64,000 bases of DNA from Butyriboletus loyo (Eukaryota; Basidiomycota; Agaricomycetes; Boletales; Boletaceae). The position numbers were made by a program, and so were the translations under genes. Each line of letters opens with the position of its first letter. Within the stretch, counting starts at the first letter, position 1. A model generated the notes under the pieces. That model saw nothing but the letters and a program-made list of their open reading frames with translations, was not told where the DNA came from and searched no databases. Location: positions 1 through 64,000 of the forward strand of contig JBBPSI010000018.1 in the NCBI GenBank assembly GCA_038093515.1, in the 5' to 3' direction. Shown here in pieces: positions 22,186-34,566 of the stretch.

Positions 22186-25100
22186 ATGGCCCCCAATATC
22201 TTTTCCAAGTTTGTCAAAAACACGCAGGCACCACAGACTCCGAGCACCAATAGCCATCGTTCAAGCGACGAACAAGGCGTACCGTCACTATCTACATCGA
22301 TGTCTGACCCTCACTCTCAAACGATATCACATCCTCCCTCTCCTCGACTCTCTCCTTATGGCAATGCCGCTCCGTCCCGTTCCTCTGGCAGCGTAAAAAT
22401 CGGTGTCATCCCCCCTTCACCTCGGCTCACCGACTCAGACCTCTCCGTGCATGCCAGTGGCTACAAACCTTCCATCGAACAAGTCCACCAAGCGTCACTA
22501 CAGCACCGACGTGTCCGCTCGCAAGAGCGGCACATTCCCGATAGGCACGAGGTCTCGCTTGCTGCGCGTCCCACGAGTGACATAACACTTGTAATCGACG
22601 AGGAGCTTACACCCACACCTGGACGTCCCAACCAACCCCCCGACTGGGTTTCATCACACTCTGCCAGTTCCCCTGGTGGTTCTCCCCGTCAACTCTCTCC
22701 CGCTTCTTCCACGGGAAACCTCAAAGGCTTCGTTGACAAGCAAAGTGTACGCTCCCATTCACTACAAGCACCCGGCAAGCACCTCAAGGAAAAACCATCA
22801 AAGCGTTCAATGCGCGGCACAACACAGCCTCCGCCTCCCCTAAACACTGACCAAAGTGTATCAGACACACGCAGTGTCATTGACGTCCAACGTCAAGCTA
22901 TTCGCCACGAGGACTCTTTAGTCCCAGCACCGAATACAGTCATCGAATCTCCCACCTCATTTGCATCCCAAAAAGCCCAATCACAAGAGCTGCTGGGAGC
23001 GTTGAGCGACGGTGACGTCAAGTCTATTCGTTCTGCGACGAGTTCGAGTTCAAAAAAGCACAAGGGCAACCGACGCAGACCGTCTGGTCGTAGTGGCGCA
23101 GCATCCGGAGTACCCATGTCCCACGTGCCTCAAGTACCACCTTTGCCTCCTCTCCCTACCCCTGTCTCTGGGTCAAAGTCAACGCTCTCCGTGAATGGTA
23201 CCAAACGAGGGGGAGAGTCGTCGCATTCTATCCAAACACGCACACAGAAGGCGGAATCGATGCGTTCATCTGCTCGAACACGCTCTCCAAACATATCACT
23301 GACCAGGAGTGATTTTTCGGATGGAGATATTTCCAGTGGGGACGAATCAGGTTCGTCATCTGATGAGCTAGACCTGAACGAGCAGGATATCCCGGTCACC
23401 GGGTTCGCTGTCGCCAGTAACAGGCGAAATGCAGACTTTCATGAACTCTTTCCTAACATTCCCGAGGGAGACTACCTCATCGAAGGTGAAGCATATCTCT
23501 ATCGTGAGGCGCTCAACTCAGAATGCACGACACAGATTATGGCTGTGCCCTCCAACGAGAGATTCTAATCCAAGGCCGACTGTATATATCTGAAAATCAT
23601 ATTTGCTTCCATGCCAATATCTTTGGTTGGATTACCAACGTACGTGTCACGCTCAGTTGCGGCCTATCAGTCTGATCTCTTGGCACAGCTGTCTATTCCT
23701 ATATATGAGATCACTGCGCTGGAGAAGAAGATGACCGCGTTCGTCATTCCGAATGCCATACAGATGACGACCCGTCAAGCCAAATACACGTTTGCATCCT
23801 TGCTTTCCCGGGATACGACCCACGATGTCATTGCTAACATCTGGCGACTTGCACGACCAGAACCCGAGCTGACAGACAGTCGTAACCCGTTTTTTCGGGA
23901 CATGACTTCTACAACTACAAGCGTCTCGGAAGTATCCGGGAAAGAGTGTGTTGTCACGGGAGCCAACAAAGTGACGCATTGTGCATGCTCAAAGAATGGT
24001 GGTCACCTCAGTGACTTGGCACTCGAAACTGTTTTACCAGGCACGCCTGATAAAATATACAACCTTATGTTTGCGAGCGGGTTCATCAAAGACTTTATGA
24101 AGGTGGATCAAAAACTTAGTGGTATGCACCTCGACGTAATCTCTACTCCTTACTCTAATGTTCTCGTTTAGATGTCCAAATATCGGACTGGGCACCCATC
24201 GGCCAGGGATCCAAGCTTCTCCAACGCAACATGTCGTACATCAAGCCGCTCAACAATAGCGTCGGTCCCAAACAGACTAAATGCGAGATTCACGATGAAG
24301 CTGTGCAATGCGACTTTGAGGACCATGTGGTGATGATGACGAGTACCAAAACGCCGGACGTACCGAGCGGTGGCGTTTTCGCAGTCAAGACCCGAACATG
24401 TCTCATGTGGGCGAGTTCCATCACGACTCGCGTCATCGTCACGACGCAAGTGGAATGGACCGGGAGGAGCTTCATCAAGGGTAATCCATCGATCTTTGTC
24501 CATCTATTATGATACTGAACAACCCCTGACCTTCCAGGTCTCATCGAAAGGTCTGCGATCGAGGGGCAGAAGGTCTATCATTCTGATTTGGACAAGGCAA
24601 TGCGGATGTACATCCAAGAGCATCAGACAGAGTTTATTCCGGAAGGGCTCGATCCCACTGCGGTTGCACCCGTCGAACCCATCACGCCGCTCGCCGAAGT
24701 CATCGGAGGTCCCGAGCTACCTATATCGGCTCAAGAAGCTCGCAAAGCGCGAGAACGCGATCGAAACCGACGCGGTATGCAATGGGCCTACGACACATTC
24801 GACGGTGCCTACAACGTCGCCGCGCGATCCACCAAGGGGGCCCTCGAACTCGTTAAAGAAGCATGGGAACAATCTTCCTCGACGACGATTCTGTGGTTCG
24901 TGATCGTGTTGCTGGTGTTTAGTAATGTGTGGTCGTTGGTGTTAGTTGGGAACCGGGAGGAAGTGGGAAGGCGAAAGGAGATGAAGCGGGCAGACGAGAA
25001 GGAGCGGTGGTTGCAGGGTGTGATTGCGGGTGTGTGGGAGGAGTTGGCGACAGAGCGGGCGAGGGTGGGTGGGGGGTTGTCTGTGCCGTTGGCGTCGGCA

Positions 25101-25205
25101 CCGGTGGGAAATGTGCAGGCGGAGGTGGCGAATATAGGGAAGGTGTTGGATGCAGTGGAGCAGCGGGTGCGTACGATCAGGGAGAGTTTGGAAGGGTTGA
25201 ATTGA
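22186..25205 (+). CDS. GRAM/VASt-domain sterol transfer protein (Lam/Aster family)
   Basis: Exons: 22186-23485, 23536-23639, 23689-24121, 24172-24480 and 24538-25205, for 937 residues. The first 420 residues are Ser/Pro-rich and disordered. A GRAM domain follows (about 425-520: FHELFPNIPEGDYLIEDYGC, ILIQGRLYISENHICFHAN, FGWITN, then IPIYEITALEKKM). Next comes the StART-like VASt domain (about 590-770, beginning LPGTPDKIYNLMFASGFIKD, with WAPIGQGS and VEWTGRSFIKG). A single membrane helix near residues 840-860 (TTILWFVIVLLVFSNVW) and a short coiled tail complete it. This order matches yeast Ysp2/Lam4 and animal GRAMD1, ER-anchored proteins that move sterol from plasma membrane to ER at contact sites. 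Confidence 0.92.
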
Positions 25206-25446
25206 GACACTCGTTTCTTTATTCTTTCTTTTGGTCGTATCAAGTCGTTATTCGTTATTGGTCGCTCTTTTTTTGTTTATCTGTTTGGATTACAGGCGGC
25301 GGAGAATGCCCACTCGAGATAACATTCAAGTTGGCACTTGATCCTGCAGTGCAACTTGACTCTTCCACAAACCACGATCTTCATCCATTTGAACTCACTG
25401 CACTACCGACGACGATATTTCACCGTTTCAAACGACAGTGACAGAT

Positions 25447-26243
25447 ATGGCACGCAAAGGATGGTATGAAGCTCTCGCCAACGCTCTGAAGAAAGAACAG
25501 ACAGAAGACTGTGCAGGTAAGCACACCAGCTTGAGCGGCTCATCGTTCACATTGTCCCTCGAAGCTCATCACATCCACACACACTCGCGCATATCACAAT
25601 AGTCATGCAACTCGCCACGATCGAGTCATCTTTAGGCACGCCGCGGGTCCGATCACACCTCCAGCGTGCCTTCATCGCCGCATCCACGCTCCCCAGCCTT
25701 CCTCTCATCCTCTCCACGACCGACATTCGAACGCCCAAAAAGACACAACTCACCCGTCAAGGGTGGGTTGAAGCCGTGTATTGGACGCCGAGCACTCAAG
25801 AGCAGTTTCGGGTCCTCGGACGGGCATCGATCGTGCCCGAACCGAACTATGGGGGGGCGTATCCGAAGCCGCGTGGGGTTGTATATGAGGCGTTGGAGAA
25901 GGAGGGGTTTGATTGGGAGGCAAAGCGGGCTGAGATATTCGATCGGATGAGTGGGCATATGAAGGCGACGTGGTGTAGACCCACCCCGGGTACGCCGCTC
26001 AAAGGTGGGGAGGAGGAGATGAAGAAGTGGCCGGTGAAGCTGCCCAAGTTGGGTGAGGCGGAGAACGAGGAGGACAAGAAGAATTTGGCGACGGCGCTGT
26101 CGAATTTTTCGTTGTTGCTCATCGAGCCGTTTGAGGTGGACTATCTGGAGCTTGGTGTTTTTCCCAACAGGAGGACTTTCTTCAAGAGAGACTGGGAGGA
26201 CGAGGGCTCTGTCGAGTTCGAGGAGACTTTGGTTGTTCCGTAG
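25447..26243 (+). CDS. Pyridoxamine 5'-phosphate oxidase-like FMN-binding protein (Alr4036 type)
   Basis: Exons 25447-25516 and 25603-26243, 236 residues. The pattern WYEALANALKKE, then QLATIESSLGTPRVRSH, LILSTTDIRTPKKTQL, AVYWTPSTQEQFRVLG and a C-terminal EVDYLELG / FKRDWEDEG follows the split-barrel FMN-binding proteins annotated as the Alr4036 family. Its substrate is unknown; members are related to PNPO but are not shown to make PLP. It lies 242 nt after the Lam gene on the same strand and converges on the thioredoxin gene with only 164 nt between stop codons. Confidence 0.85.
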
Positions 26244-26407
26244 AGGCTGTTGGCCAGTGGATGTAGTCAAGCTTTCTTTTGTATTTGTGACCAACAACAT
26301 TGTAATTGTATCATCGTGGTTTGTTGTATCGTTACAGATGTCTGACAAGACGAGATTCAATTCAGAGGAGCGTGTTTTGCGACGAACGCCTAGAACGAAA
26401 CGGTAGA

Positions 26408-26843
26408 TCAGATATCCAGCATCACCTGGTTGACGAGGGGGAGACGAACAGAAAGTTGTTCCCGTTCTGCACCCACTATTGTTCCAAGCAGATTCCCGTC
26501 CTTGAAAGCGATGATGGTGGGTACCTTTGCAATGGCATCGTCAGTGCGATGCCATGTAACGGACCTGAACGTACGCTGGTGACGCGGACCTCATGGCTAA
26601 CGTCGTCGTGCTTGTCAATATCGACGCTGTAAAACTTTGCGACGGCACTGTGGTCGTTGGATAGACCCTCGTACACGGGCTTGATTGCCCTGCATGGTCC
26701 ACACCACTCTGCCCAAAAGTCGATAAAGACGACTCGGTCGCTGTTTATCTAGGGGGATGTGAGTCGAAATATGCATGTCCTGTGTCGCTGATACGTACGA
26801 CGTCAAAGAATTCCGGAAAGGATGCGATAGGTGTGACCGTCAT
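26408..26843 (-). CDS. Thioredoxin
   Basis: Cytosolic disulfide reductase of about 111 residues. Exons: 26843-26799, 26748-26575 and 26524-26408. It has the canonical active site WCGPC in FIDFWAEWCGPCRAIKPV, the conserved KFYSVDIDKHDD and RVTSVPTIIAFKDGN segments and the cis-proline. Intron positions match those of the cysteine-less relative at 21064-21547, so the two genes are paralogues. The chosen start MTVTPIASFPEFFDV fits the usual thioredoxin N-terminus; an in-frame ATG farther upstream (MARTHDASSSP) would add a short extension and cannot be excluded. Confidence 0.93.
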
Positions 26844-27029
26844 CGCGGTGGTCGGCGAAGAGGATGCATCGTGAGTGCGAGCCATGTATGGTGCAGCGTT
26901 CCGATTGGCAGACACCACTTTCCGTTTCGGGACAAATCTAATGAGCAAGCCCCTTACGTAACAGAAACTGGGGGTTTATGCATTATGGCTTAGTAAACGG
27001 AAGCCGGAATTTCGGAATTTACCGTTGCT

Positions 27030-27420
27030 GGTCCTGCACCCTGGCGGTCAATAGATACCTGTGTCAGATCCAGTGGCTATAGAAGGACGCTGCAGAATTT
27101 GTGACGATCTGTTGTCGATTTGCGAGGGGTCCGTTCCGAGGACGTCCTGTTTTGCTGGAGCTGACCTATTGAGTGAGACGAAATTACATTGGCACTGCGC
27201 CGACAATGTACGAAATAACTGACCTCCGACAGTGACGATAACACCCTTTGCGCCTTCCAACTCGAGCCCAACTCCTCAAAGTACAACTTGTCCGCCTCGT
27301 CAAAGGTCGTGCCGACAGAGTTCTAATTGACCATGATCGTCTTCACGCCAATGCTCTTCTCGCTCGTTCACAGTATGGCCCATCTCCCGCAACTTGAGCA
27401 GAATCGGATGTCACACTTGA
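27030..27420 (-). pseudogene. Relic of carbamoyl-phosphate synthase large chain
   Basis: On the minus strand, pieces in different frames read REMGHTVN, then TFDEADKLYFEELG, then EGAKGVIVTVGGQL, then LGTDPSQID and, after a shift, DRHKFCSVLL. In this order they match the second ATP-grasp half of carbamoyl-phosphate synthase (NPETVSTDFDEADRLYFEEL, GVIVSVGGQ, LGTSPDDIDRAEDRHKFS). Stops and frameshifts separate them, and I find no flanking exons, so it is a truncated relic of about 390 nt and not a gene. It is placed just upstream of the thioredoxin gene. Confidence 0.75.
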
Positions 27421-28102
27421 TATTCTGGTTAGGTTGACACGTTCAAATTTGGACTAGTGTCGTGCGGGAAGTTTCGCGTCTACACCGCCACTTATAAATA
27501 TAGCCACAGGTCGCCAGATCCCAACCCGCACCCAGATATCCGTGATATGGATAAGAGTGTGTTGAAGAGGTGTAGTGAGTGCTGAGCGCCGGAAGGTGAC
27601 CGGCCGAGGATCTATATAGTCATTAGATTTATCCTCCGTTTCGAACTGGACCCGTCGGGACAAAGAGTTGACCATGCCGTAACAATGATTTTAATAGAAT
27701 TCTCTCAGGCTTTGTGGATGTTCAGTTCATGTTAGTCACGGCGGTCGTTTCGCGTGGGACAAAACGCATGCCCGCAGTCGGGGGCCAGTGTCGGCTTCTC
27801 ACGGCGTACTTGAACTCCCGATATTGACTACTACACAGCTAGGAGAAGGCTGTATCAAGAACTTGAATTTCGTTGGAAGCATGCAACGGGGGTCGCAGAG
27901 TACATACACTCGCTATCTTTACACGGCCGAGATTGCTCCACCACCGCAAAGACTGCGCACGGCAACTAAAGATATATCTCCCCAGATCTCACCGCATGTC
28001 AATCATATTTGCCCTGACCAGGGGTCTCCCTGTGCCGCATAGCCCTTTAATGACTCAGGTTCTGTCCATAACATCACCCTCGAGGAGAACACCTCTAGCA
28101 AC
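27421..28102. other. Intergenic region before the ABC transporter
   Basis: No supported gene. Plus-strand open frames at 27788-28160 overlap the ABC transporter start and lack motifs. The region presumably includes the transporter promoter. Confidence 0.4.
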
Positions 28103-31100
28103 ATGGACCCGGGTTTGTTCCTCAGACAGTTTGCGGCGCTTTTCTACAAGAATTGGATAGTTCTATCCAAGCACAAACTCGTGAGTCCACATAGCGTTCT
28201 CCATCGACGATGACGTGTCTGAAAATCCATATAGCTCAACTTGGTGCGCTGTGTTTTGTTCCCAATTGCTTACGGAGGTATGTCCAGTCTGCCTTTTTTG
28301 TCCGCGACCCTGTTGATATCCTTGCAGTTTTTCTTTCGGTCGCTCAGACCTTCCTCATAAAGTCCAACGACGTGCGTTCGGTCCCCTTGAATATATCCTT
28401 TTCTCATGTCGTCGCAGTATGGCATGGGTACTCCCGCTCCGATTTACAACTTCACCACGCAATTCGATGGCTCTCTGGCTCTAATATGGGCCGACGGTAC
28501 GAACGGCACTGGGAACCCGTCAGCGAGCGCCATCATGACGCACATAACCAGCGGGTTTAATGAATTCCAACTGAGCGCCGTCAAACAAGTTGCAAGCACC
28601 GCAGACATCCCTTCCAACTGTCCACAGAACTTTAATTTGATCTCAGAGTGTTACGCCGCCATTGCATTCAACTACCTACCTCTCTCACCCACAGATACCA
28701 CTCCTATCGATTATACGATAAGCGCCGATGGGGGTCTCATATACGTCAACGTCTACAGCCACACGAGCGATTTTGAAACTCGCATTCTGCCACTCCAACT
28801 AGCCATAGATGAGGTAGTGTTGGGTGCACATAATATACCTCTTGGTGTTGAATTCATCATCCCAGTCATTTATCGCTCTCAGAGCAGGGCAGTCAATCCC
28901 AACCCCTTTGGAATGGCCATATACGCAAGAGACCAACCAGCAACAAGCGACAAATATGAGATTGAGTCAGTGTTTGCATCATTGTCCGCTGTATTCGTAG
29001 TTATTTTTTCTTTTCTTTCAGGTTACATCAGGGGAATTAGGAATCTGCTTGTCATTGCTCTGTACGTATCCACCATCTGCGTATTCGTCTAGCACTTACA
29101 TATATGCTAGCTTTATTTGCTACATCGGGATCGTTTATCAACTCCCTGGAGCTTTCACTGGAGAGCGAGCCAATTCGTTGACTAGTCACATGAAGGCGAT
29201 GGGACTCCTTGACTCAGCTCGAATAATGTGCGCTCGTCTTCCCCTTCAAAAATGACCCGCTTCATTTTGCATCACAGATCATGGCATCTTAGCATATCCC
29301 TGGCGTACCTTCCAGCTTGGGTTATCGTGGCATTGACGTGGCATTACCGAATCTTCGCAGAGACCAATGGTGGTCTAGTTCTCGTGGTGCATCTTCTACT
29401 TGGTTTCTCCCTTACTAGCTGGTCTTTCTTTGCGGCTGCCCCTTTCGGGAAGAGTCCCCAACTCGCCGCCGTGGTATCAACATTCTTGGCCATCCTGTTC
29501 GCAATTCTTGCACTGGTGTTCTCTCATGCCAGTACCGTAGCAGCTACGATATTCACCCTTATCTTCCCTCCCGGATTCTACATCTTCGCCACCCGTGCAA
29601 TTTGTGGTTACGAGAATCATCTCATGCCAACCAACATCCTCAAGCCAGACCCAGATGACCACATCACGCTTCTCCCAATCCTGATAGCCTGTATTGTAGG
29701 CATTGTCTCACCCTCCTAGACCGTTTTGCTCATGAACTTTTCCAGATCGATATATTTTTGTGGCCATACCTGGGAGCGCTACTTGAGAGGCGCTTCTATG
29801 ATGCAAAGGAGCCGTCGGGTGGGTTTTGGTCACGTTTCCGCAGGCGGAAGCAGGAGGAACTTCCTCCGCACCCCAGCGGGGTAGCCATCTCTATTAGGAA
29901 TCTCTGTAAGACGTTCACTCCCTCCTTGTTCAGTCGTGAGAAAGGGCCAGTCACTGCCGTTTCTGACCTTTCGTTGGACGTCCCTAACTCTGGTATCTTT
30001 GTCTTGCTGGGTTCCAATGGGTGAGTCTACTGGAAATAAGTTGGACAGTTTTTCCAATGACAATTGTTAGCGCTGGAAAGTCGACTTCACTCTCTATCAT
30101 CGCAAATCTCATAGGACGTAGCTCGGGTTCTATCACTTTTGAGGGTGGGGCGAGACATCCTCCACGCGGCACGCTCGGAATAGTGCCGCAGAAGAATGTC
30201 CTGTTCCCGGATCTCACATGTTACCAAACTCTCCGGGTCTGGCGCGCCATCAAGTACTCTTCGCATTCTGCGAGCGAAGATGATGACTACGAACAACTAT
30301 TGCGTGATTGTGACCTTGGAAAGAAGATGCACTCGAATGCGAACACACTGTCTGGGGGACAGAAGAGGAAGCTCCAACTCGCTATCGGACTTATCGGCGG
30401 TTCCAAGATCGTTCTCGTTGATGAGTGCACGTCTGGCGTCGATCCTTTGTCACGTCGTGCACTATGGAGAACCCTGACGTCGGTTAAGCACGACAGAACC
30501 ATTATATTCACGACACACTTTCTCGACGAAGCCGATCTGCTTGCTGACCACATTGCGATCTTGGCTGCACCTGGAAAACTGGTAGCCGAGGGATCACCCG
30601 TCGCACTCAAGACAAACCTCGGGCAAGGCTATAGCATCCAAGTTACGTTTGACTACAAGGACATGGGCGAAAAACATCCTGCGAGCTCACCGCTAGAGGT
30701 TCTGGATCGTATTCGGGAGCTTGCACCACAGTGCACGCTGTCACAGCCATCCCCTACTCTTGCTGCGTACCATCTCAAGTCCAAGGACTCGGTCATGGTT
30801 GTGAAGGTACTTCAGCTGCTCCAAAATGAGGCTGGAAACTATCATATCGCATCCGTTGACGTACTGGGAACTTCGATCGAGGACATCTTCCTCGATTTGA
30901 TGGAATCCGAGTCCCGAGTCCATACACCGGACAGTGGGGTGAAGTCGATGCATTCCACAGAAAGTGCGTTGGCTCCGACTATCCCAGACCCCCTGCGAGC
31001 GAATTCAGCACCCTCCCCACTCACCCTAGCGGATGGTCGTGCACGATCGCCATTCAGTCAAGCGCTGACGATACTGTATAAGCGGATGCTCATTGCACGG

Positions 31101-33992
31101 AGAAGCTGGCTTACACCTGTGCTTACTCTTCTTGTCGCAGTTTGCGGAGCCTGCGTACCCTTGTTCTTTTTGTCGGGCCAAACTCCGTCGTGCACGGTCA
31201 AGTTCAAGAATGAAACAGTCATTCCCCTCTACTTGCCAGATTCCCCCGTCCGCACCATCGAGTCCACTCCCACTGCTAGCATGTTGGAATCACCTCCCGA
31301 TATTACAGCAACACTCGGTCAATTAACCAAGTTCATCTTGACGGGAAACGTCCCCGATAACGCCACGTTCGTCTCCACGATCCAACAGGATTATCTCAAC
31401 ATCTCCATTGGTGGTATATCGATCGATATGCAGACAGGCGATGCGTTGGTTGCTTGGGATGCCACTCCTCCCCCAGGTTTGACAGGTCCTACGTTACTGA
31501 ATCTGGTTACGAACATTCTTTATAACCGCGCATTGAACGCGTCGGGGAACGCGGTGGGCACACCCGGTATCATCGCGGCCAACTATGCAAGCTTCCCCCC
31601 GATTGCAGGGGGGACACTTGTGGACTTGAAGTGGATCGCGTTTTTTGGGGCTGCCATGGTAAGGTCCTGAAGTCCACCTATTCTCCATATATTTATTAGT
31701 TTCCAAAGGCCGTATACCCCGCATTCTTCTCGCTATATGTCTCACGGGAGCGACGATCGTCTGTCCAAGCCATGCAACTTTCGAATGGTTTATCAGATCC
31801 GATTGGCCTTTGGCTTGGCCACTTGCTTTGGGACTCTATTTTTGGCGTCATTATCGCCTCGATTATCACCATCGTCTTTGCTACTGTTTCCAATCAATTC
31901 TACGGGCTCGGATTGTTCGTAAGTCGCTTCCCTCACCCTCCTGCTAGATGCTCACAGCACCTCGATCAGTGGGTCGTCCTTGTACAATACGGCATGGTTG
32001 GCGCACTGTTTTCGTATTGTTTTTCGCTGTTCATGTCATCCCCTCTCACATCGTTCGCCGCCGTCGCTGGATATCAAATTGTTGTATATATTGTAAGTGA
32101 AAACCTGAGTGAGAGGTATGTGTGGCATGCTAAGTTGTTTTCAGCTGTATTTGGCTAGCTACCTCCTCACTCTCACATATGCAAAGAGTTCGCAAGCAAG
32201 CCAGATAATTACAACTATTCGTAAGCCAGTACCCAAATTAATACCGTTGACTCGGATTGAGAAGTTTTCTGCTAGATTTCACACTATCGATCGTTTCACC
32301 TGTTGCTAGCGTGGTAAGTTCCTCAAAATATTGTTTGCTACGCGTCTTAATGGACTCGCGGGACAGTTGCGCTCAGCCTTTGTTTCGGTCAATCTGTTCT
32401 CGCTCCTCTGTAATGGGTCCACGCCCGTTACAACTTCTTCCATGGGGGACATCATGCGATACGGTGGGCCGATTGTATATCTCTTCGTATACGGTTTTGT
32501 CCTCTTCGGTATTCTTGTCTGGGTTGACTCTGGATCTATCATTCCTCGCCGTTTCTTAAAGACGCGCAAGCAGCAGGCACTACTCGACGAGAATCTCGCC
32601 GCCAACGAGGTTTCGAGACAGGACGTCGCGAGGGAAGCGAAGGCAGTCGCGCACTCGAGCGACGCGTTACGCGTCGTTCATGTCACCAAGTCGTTTGATG
32701 GGAACAAAGTGGTGGACGATGTCTCCTTTGGGGTTCCCGGGGATGTCATATTCGCTATGCTTGGGCCAAACGGGGCGGGGAAGACAACAACGTTCAACAT
32801 GATTCGTACGTGTTTTTGTCTGTCCTCTCTGATATCATCACTAATAGCGTGAACATTGAAGGAGGCGATGTCATCCCCGACATAGGGGATGTCAAGATCA
32901 AGGGCATCTCCGTCGTCAACTCTCCCCGCAACGCGCGTCTCGCGCTCGGCGTCTGTCCCCAATTCACCGCCATCGACGTCCAACTTACCGTCCGAGAACA
33001 CCTGTTGATCTACGGACGTCTCAAGGGACTTAAGCGCGGATCCGAACTGAACACCAGCGTCGAGTCGCTCATGGTCGCGACCTCGTTGAACATGTATGCG
33101 AACCGGTTGGCGAGCCAGTTGTCGGGTGGAAATCAGCGTAAATTGTCGCTCGCGATTGCGCTGATTGGTGAGTCGCCGATCTCATCTCGTTCATATTGGA
33201 TGACGCTCTCATTGACGCGCCTCCTTTTTTTCTTCTAGGCAACCCCTCTGTCGTGCTCATAGACGAGTTTTCCACTGGGATCGATGCGAAGATGAAGCGA
33301 GATATGTGGGGAACGTTGAGGAACGTTGCAATCGGGAAAGCAGTCGTCATCACCACCCGTGCGTCACATACATCTACTTTGATCTGCCGTTCTCGTCTAC
33401 CGTTCTTCCAGCTGACGATCTCTCCCTTTCACCACCAGACTCTATGGAAGAAGCATCTGCGCTCGCCAACAAGGTCGGCATCATATCCAAAAAGATGCTC
33501 GGTAAGTCTAGAGTCCCCTCTCCTTCTCTTTCCTGGGCCGTTCCCCCGTTCTTCGTGTTTACTCATTACTTCAACCCTCGCGCGCATTGCACACACACAA
33601 CAGCCATCGGCACTACCGAGGAACTCGTCGCACGTTATGCCACTTATCAAGTCCACTTTTCTTGTCCTACTCGGGAAGACGTGATGAGAGCCCAAGTGCT
33701 CATGAGTCGTATCCCCGGTGCACGTCTCGCAGACGACGTTGCCACGCGATTCGAAGTGCCGATCCGCCAGGGCCAGGCCAGTGGTGGCAATGGCAATGGC
33801 GAGGATGAGGGTGAGGGCGAGGGTGACATGTCGCTCGCCCGCCTCTTCCACGTACTTTCCTCGCAAGGCGATTTTCAGGAATATACCGTCGAAAAGGCAA
33901 CGTTGGAAAACGTCTTTCTTAAAGTCATTCGACAAAACAACGTCTTGGAAGAAGACAACGCGTCTCGACGACGTAGATGTAGACTCTGGTGA
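28103..33992 (+). CDS. ABC transporter, ABC-A subfamily (full size)
   Basis: Two-fold membrane ATPase of the ABCA type, the class that moves lipids. The gene has many short introns, for example 28181-28234, 28278-28327, 28372-28417 and, inside the first Walker A, about 30019-30071. N-terminal MDPGLFLRQFAALFYKNW is the usual ABCA start, followed by one membrane helix, a large non-cytosolic loop and a helix bundle (29000-29700). NBD1 has GSNGAGKST, LSGGQKRKL and IVLVDECTSGVDP (30001-30480). The second half begins near 31040 with FSQALTILYKRMLIARRSW, another large loop and helices to about 32520. NBD2 has LGPNGAGKTTT, LSGGNQRKL and VVLIDEFSTGID (32680-33280). The end carries a Gly/Glu-rich insertion (33780-33830). 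A Walker A with Ser for Pro in NBD1 is a mild change. Confidence 0.93.
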
Positions 33993-34566
33993 CGGACTTA
34001 ATTATGTCTCACATTGGCTCGATGGACTCGGACTAGAACTCGGTACTCTTGGACTTTCGACGGACATATTGGACCATGTTGGTATATTATACGAAATTCG
34101 ACGTTTTTTTCTCTTTCCTGCTTGCAAACCGAGCCAAAGAAGGTCCATAAAAAAGTGACCGGACCATGAAAATATTAAACCGACTCGTAGGTTCTAACAA
34201 AGGACCGTTATCGTTTGTGGTGCGGTAGGGAGGGACGACTAAGCGAAACAGCAATGCAACGTTGTGGTGACAGAAAAGAGGACAACTACGTATTATGACC
34301 TAGAGCAAAGGCGCCATGTCGTCCTTAAGTAAAGGAGAACAAGATAAAGCCACGACACTAGCGCAGCAAATCCACAATGGAGAAAAAAAGAAAGTGACAT
34401 TGAAAATGTGAAAAAAAAAAGTGCGGGTGAGTAATGAGTAATGCATAGAGATAATGAAAGCGAGCGAGAAGAGATGGAGTTCAACTCAGTATGAATAAAT
34501 TCGTGAGAAATACGGATTGTCGGGTCGCGCCAAGGACCCAGCCCCCGACGCGCAGAGGATGGACGA
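33993..34566. other. Convergent 3' region between ABC transporter and kinase
   Basis: 574 nt without a credible gene. Poly-A/T tracts at 34100-34110 and 34380-34420 fit 3' UTR and polyadenylation sequence for both genes. Confidence 0.5.

Noticed and set aside
24809..25441. Long frames overlapping the Lam gene on both strands (24809-25243 minus, 24929-25441 plus)
   Set aside because: Shadows of the G-rich last exon; low-complexity Pro/Thr or Gly composition and no motif.
25653..26360. 235-codon minus-strand frame antisense to the FMN-binding protein
   Set aside because: Antisense shadow; the plus strand has the family motifs and correct splicing.
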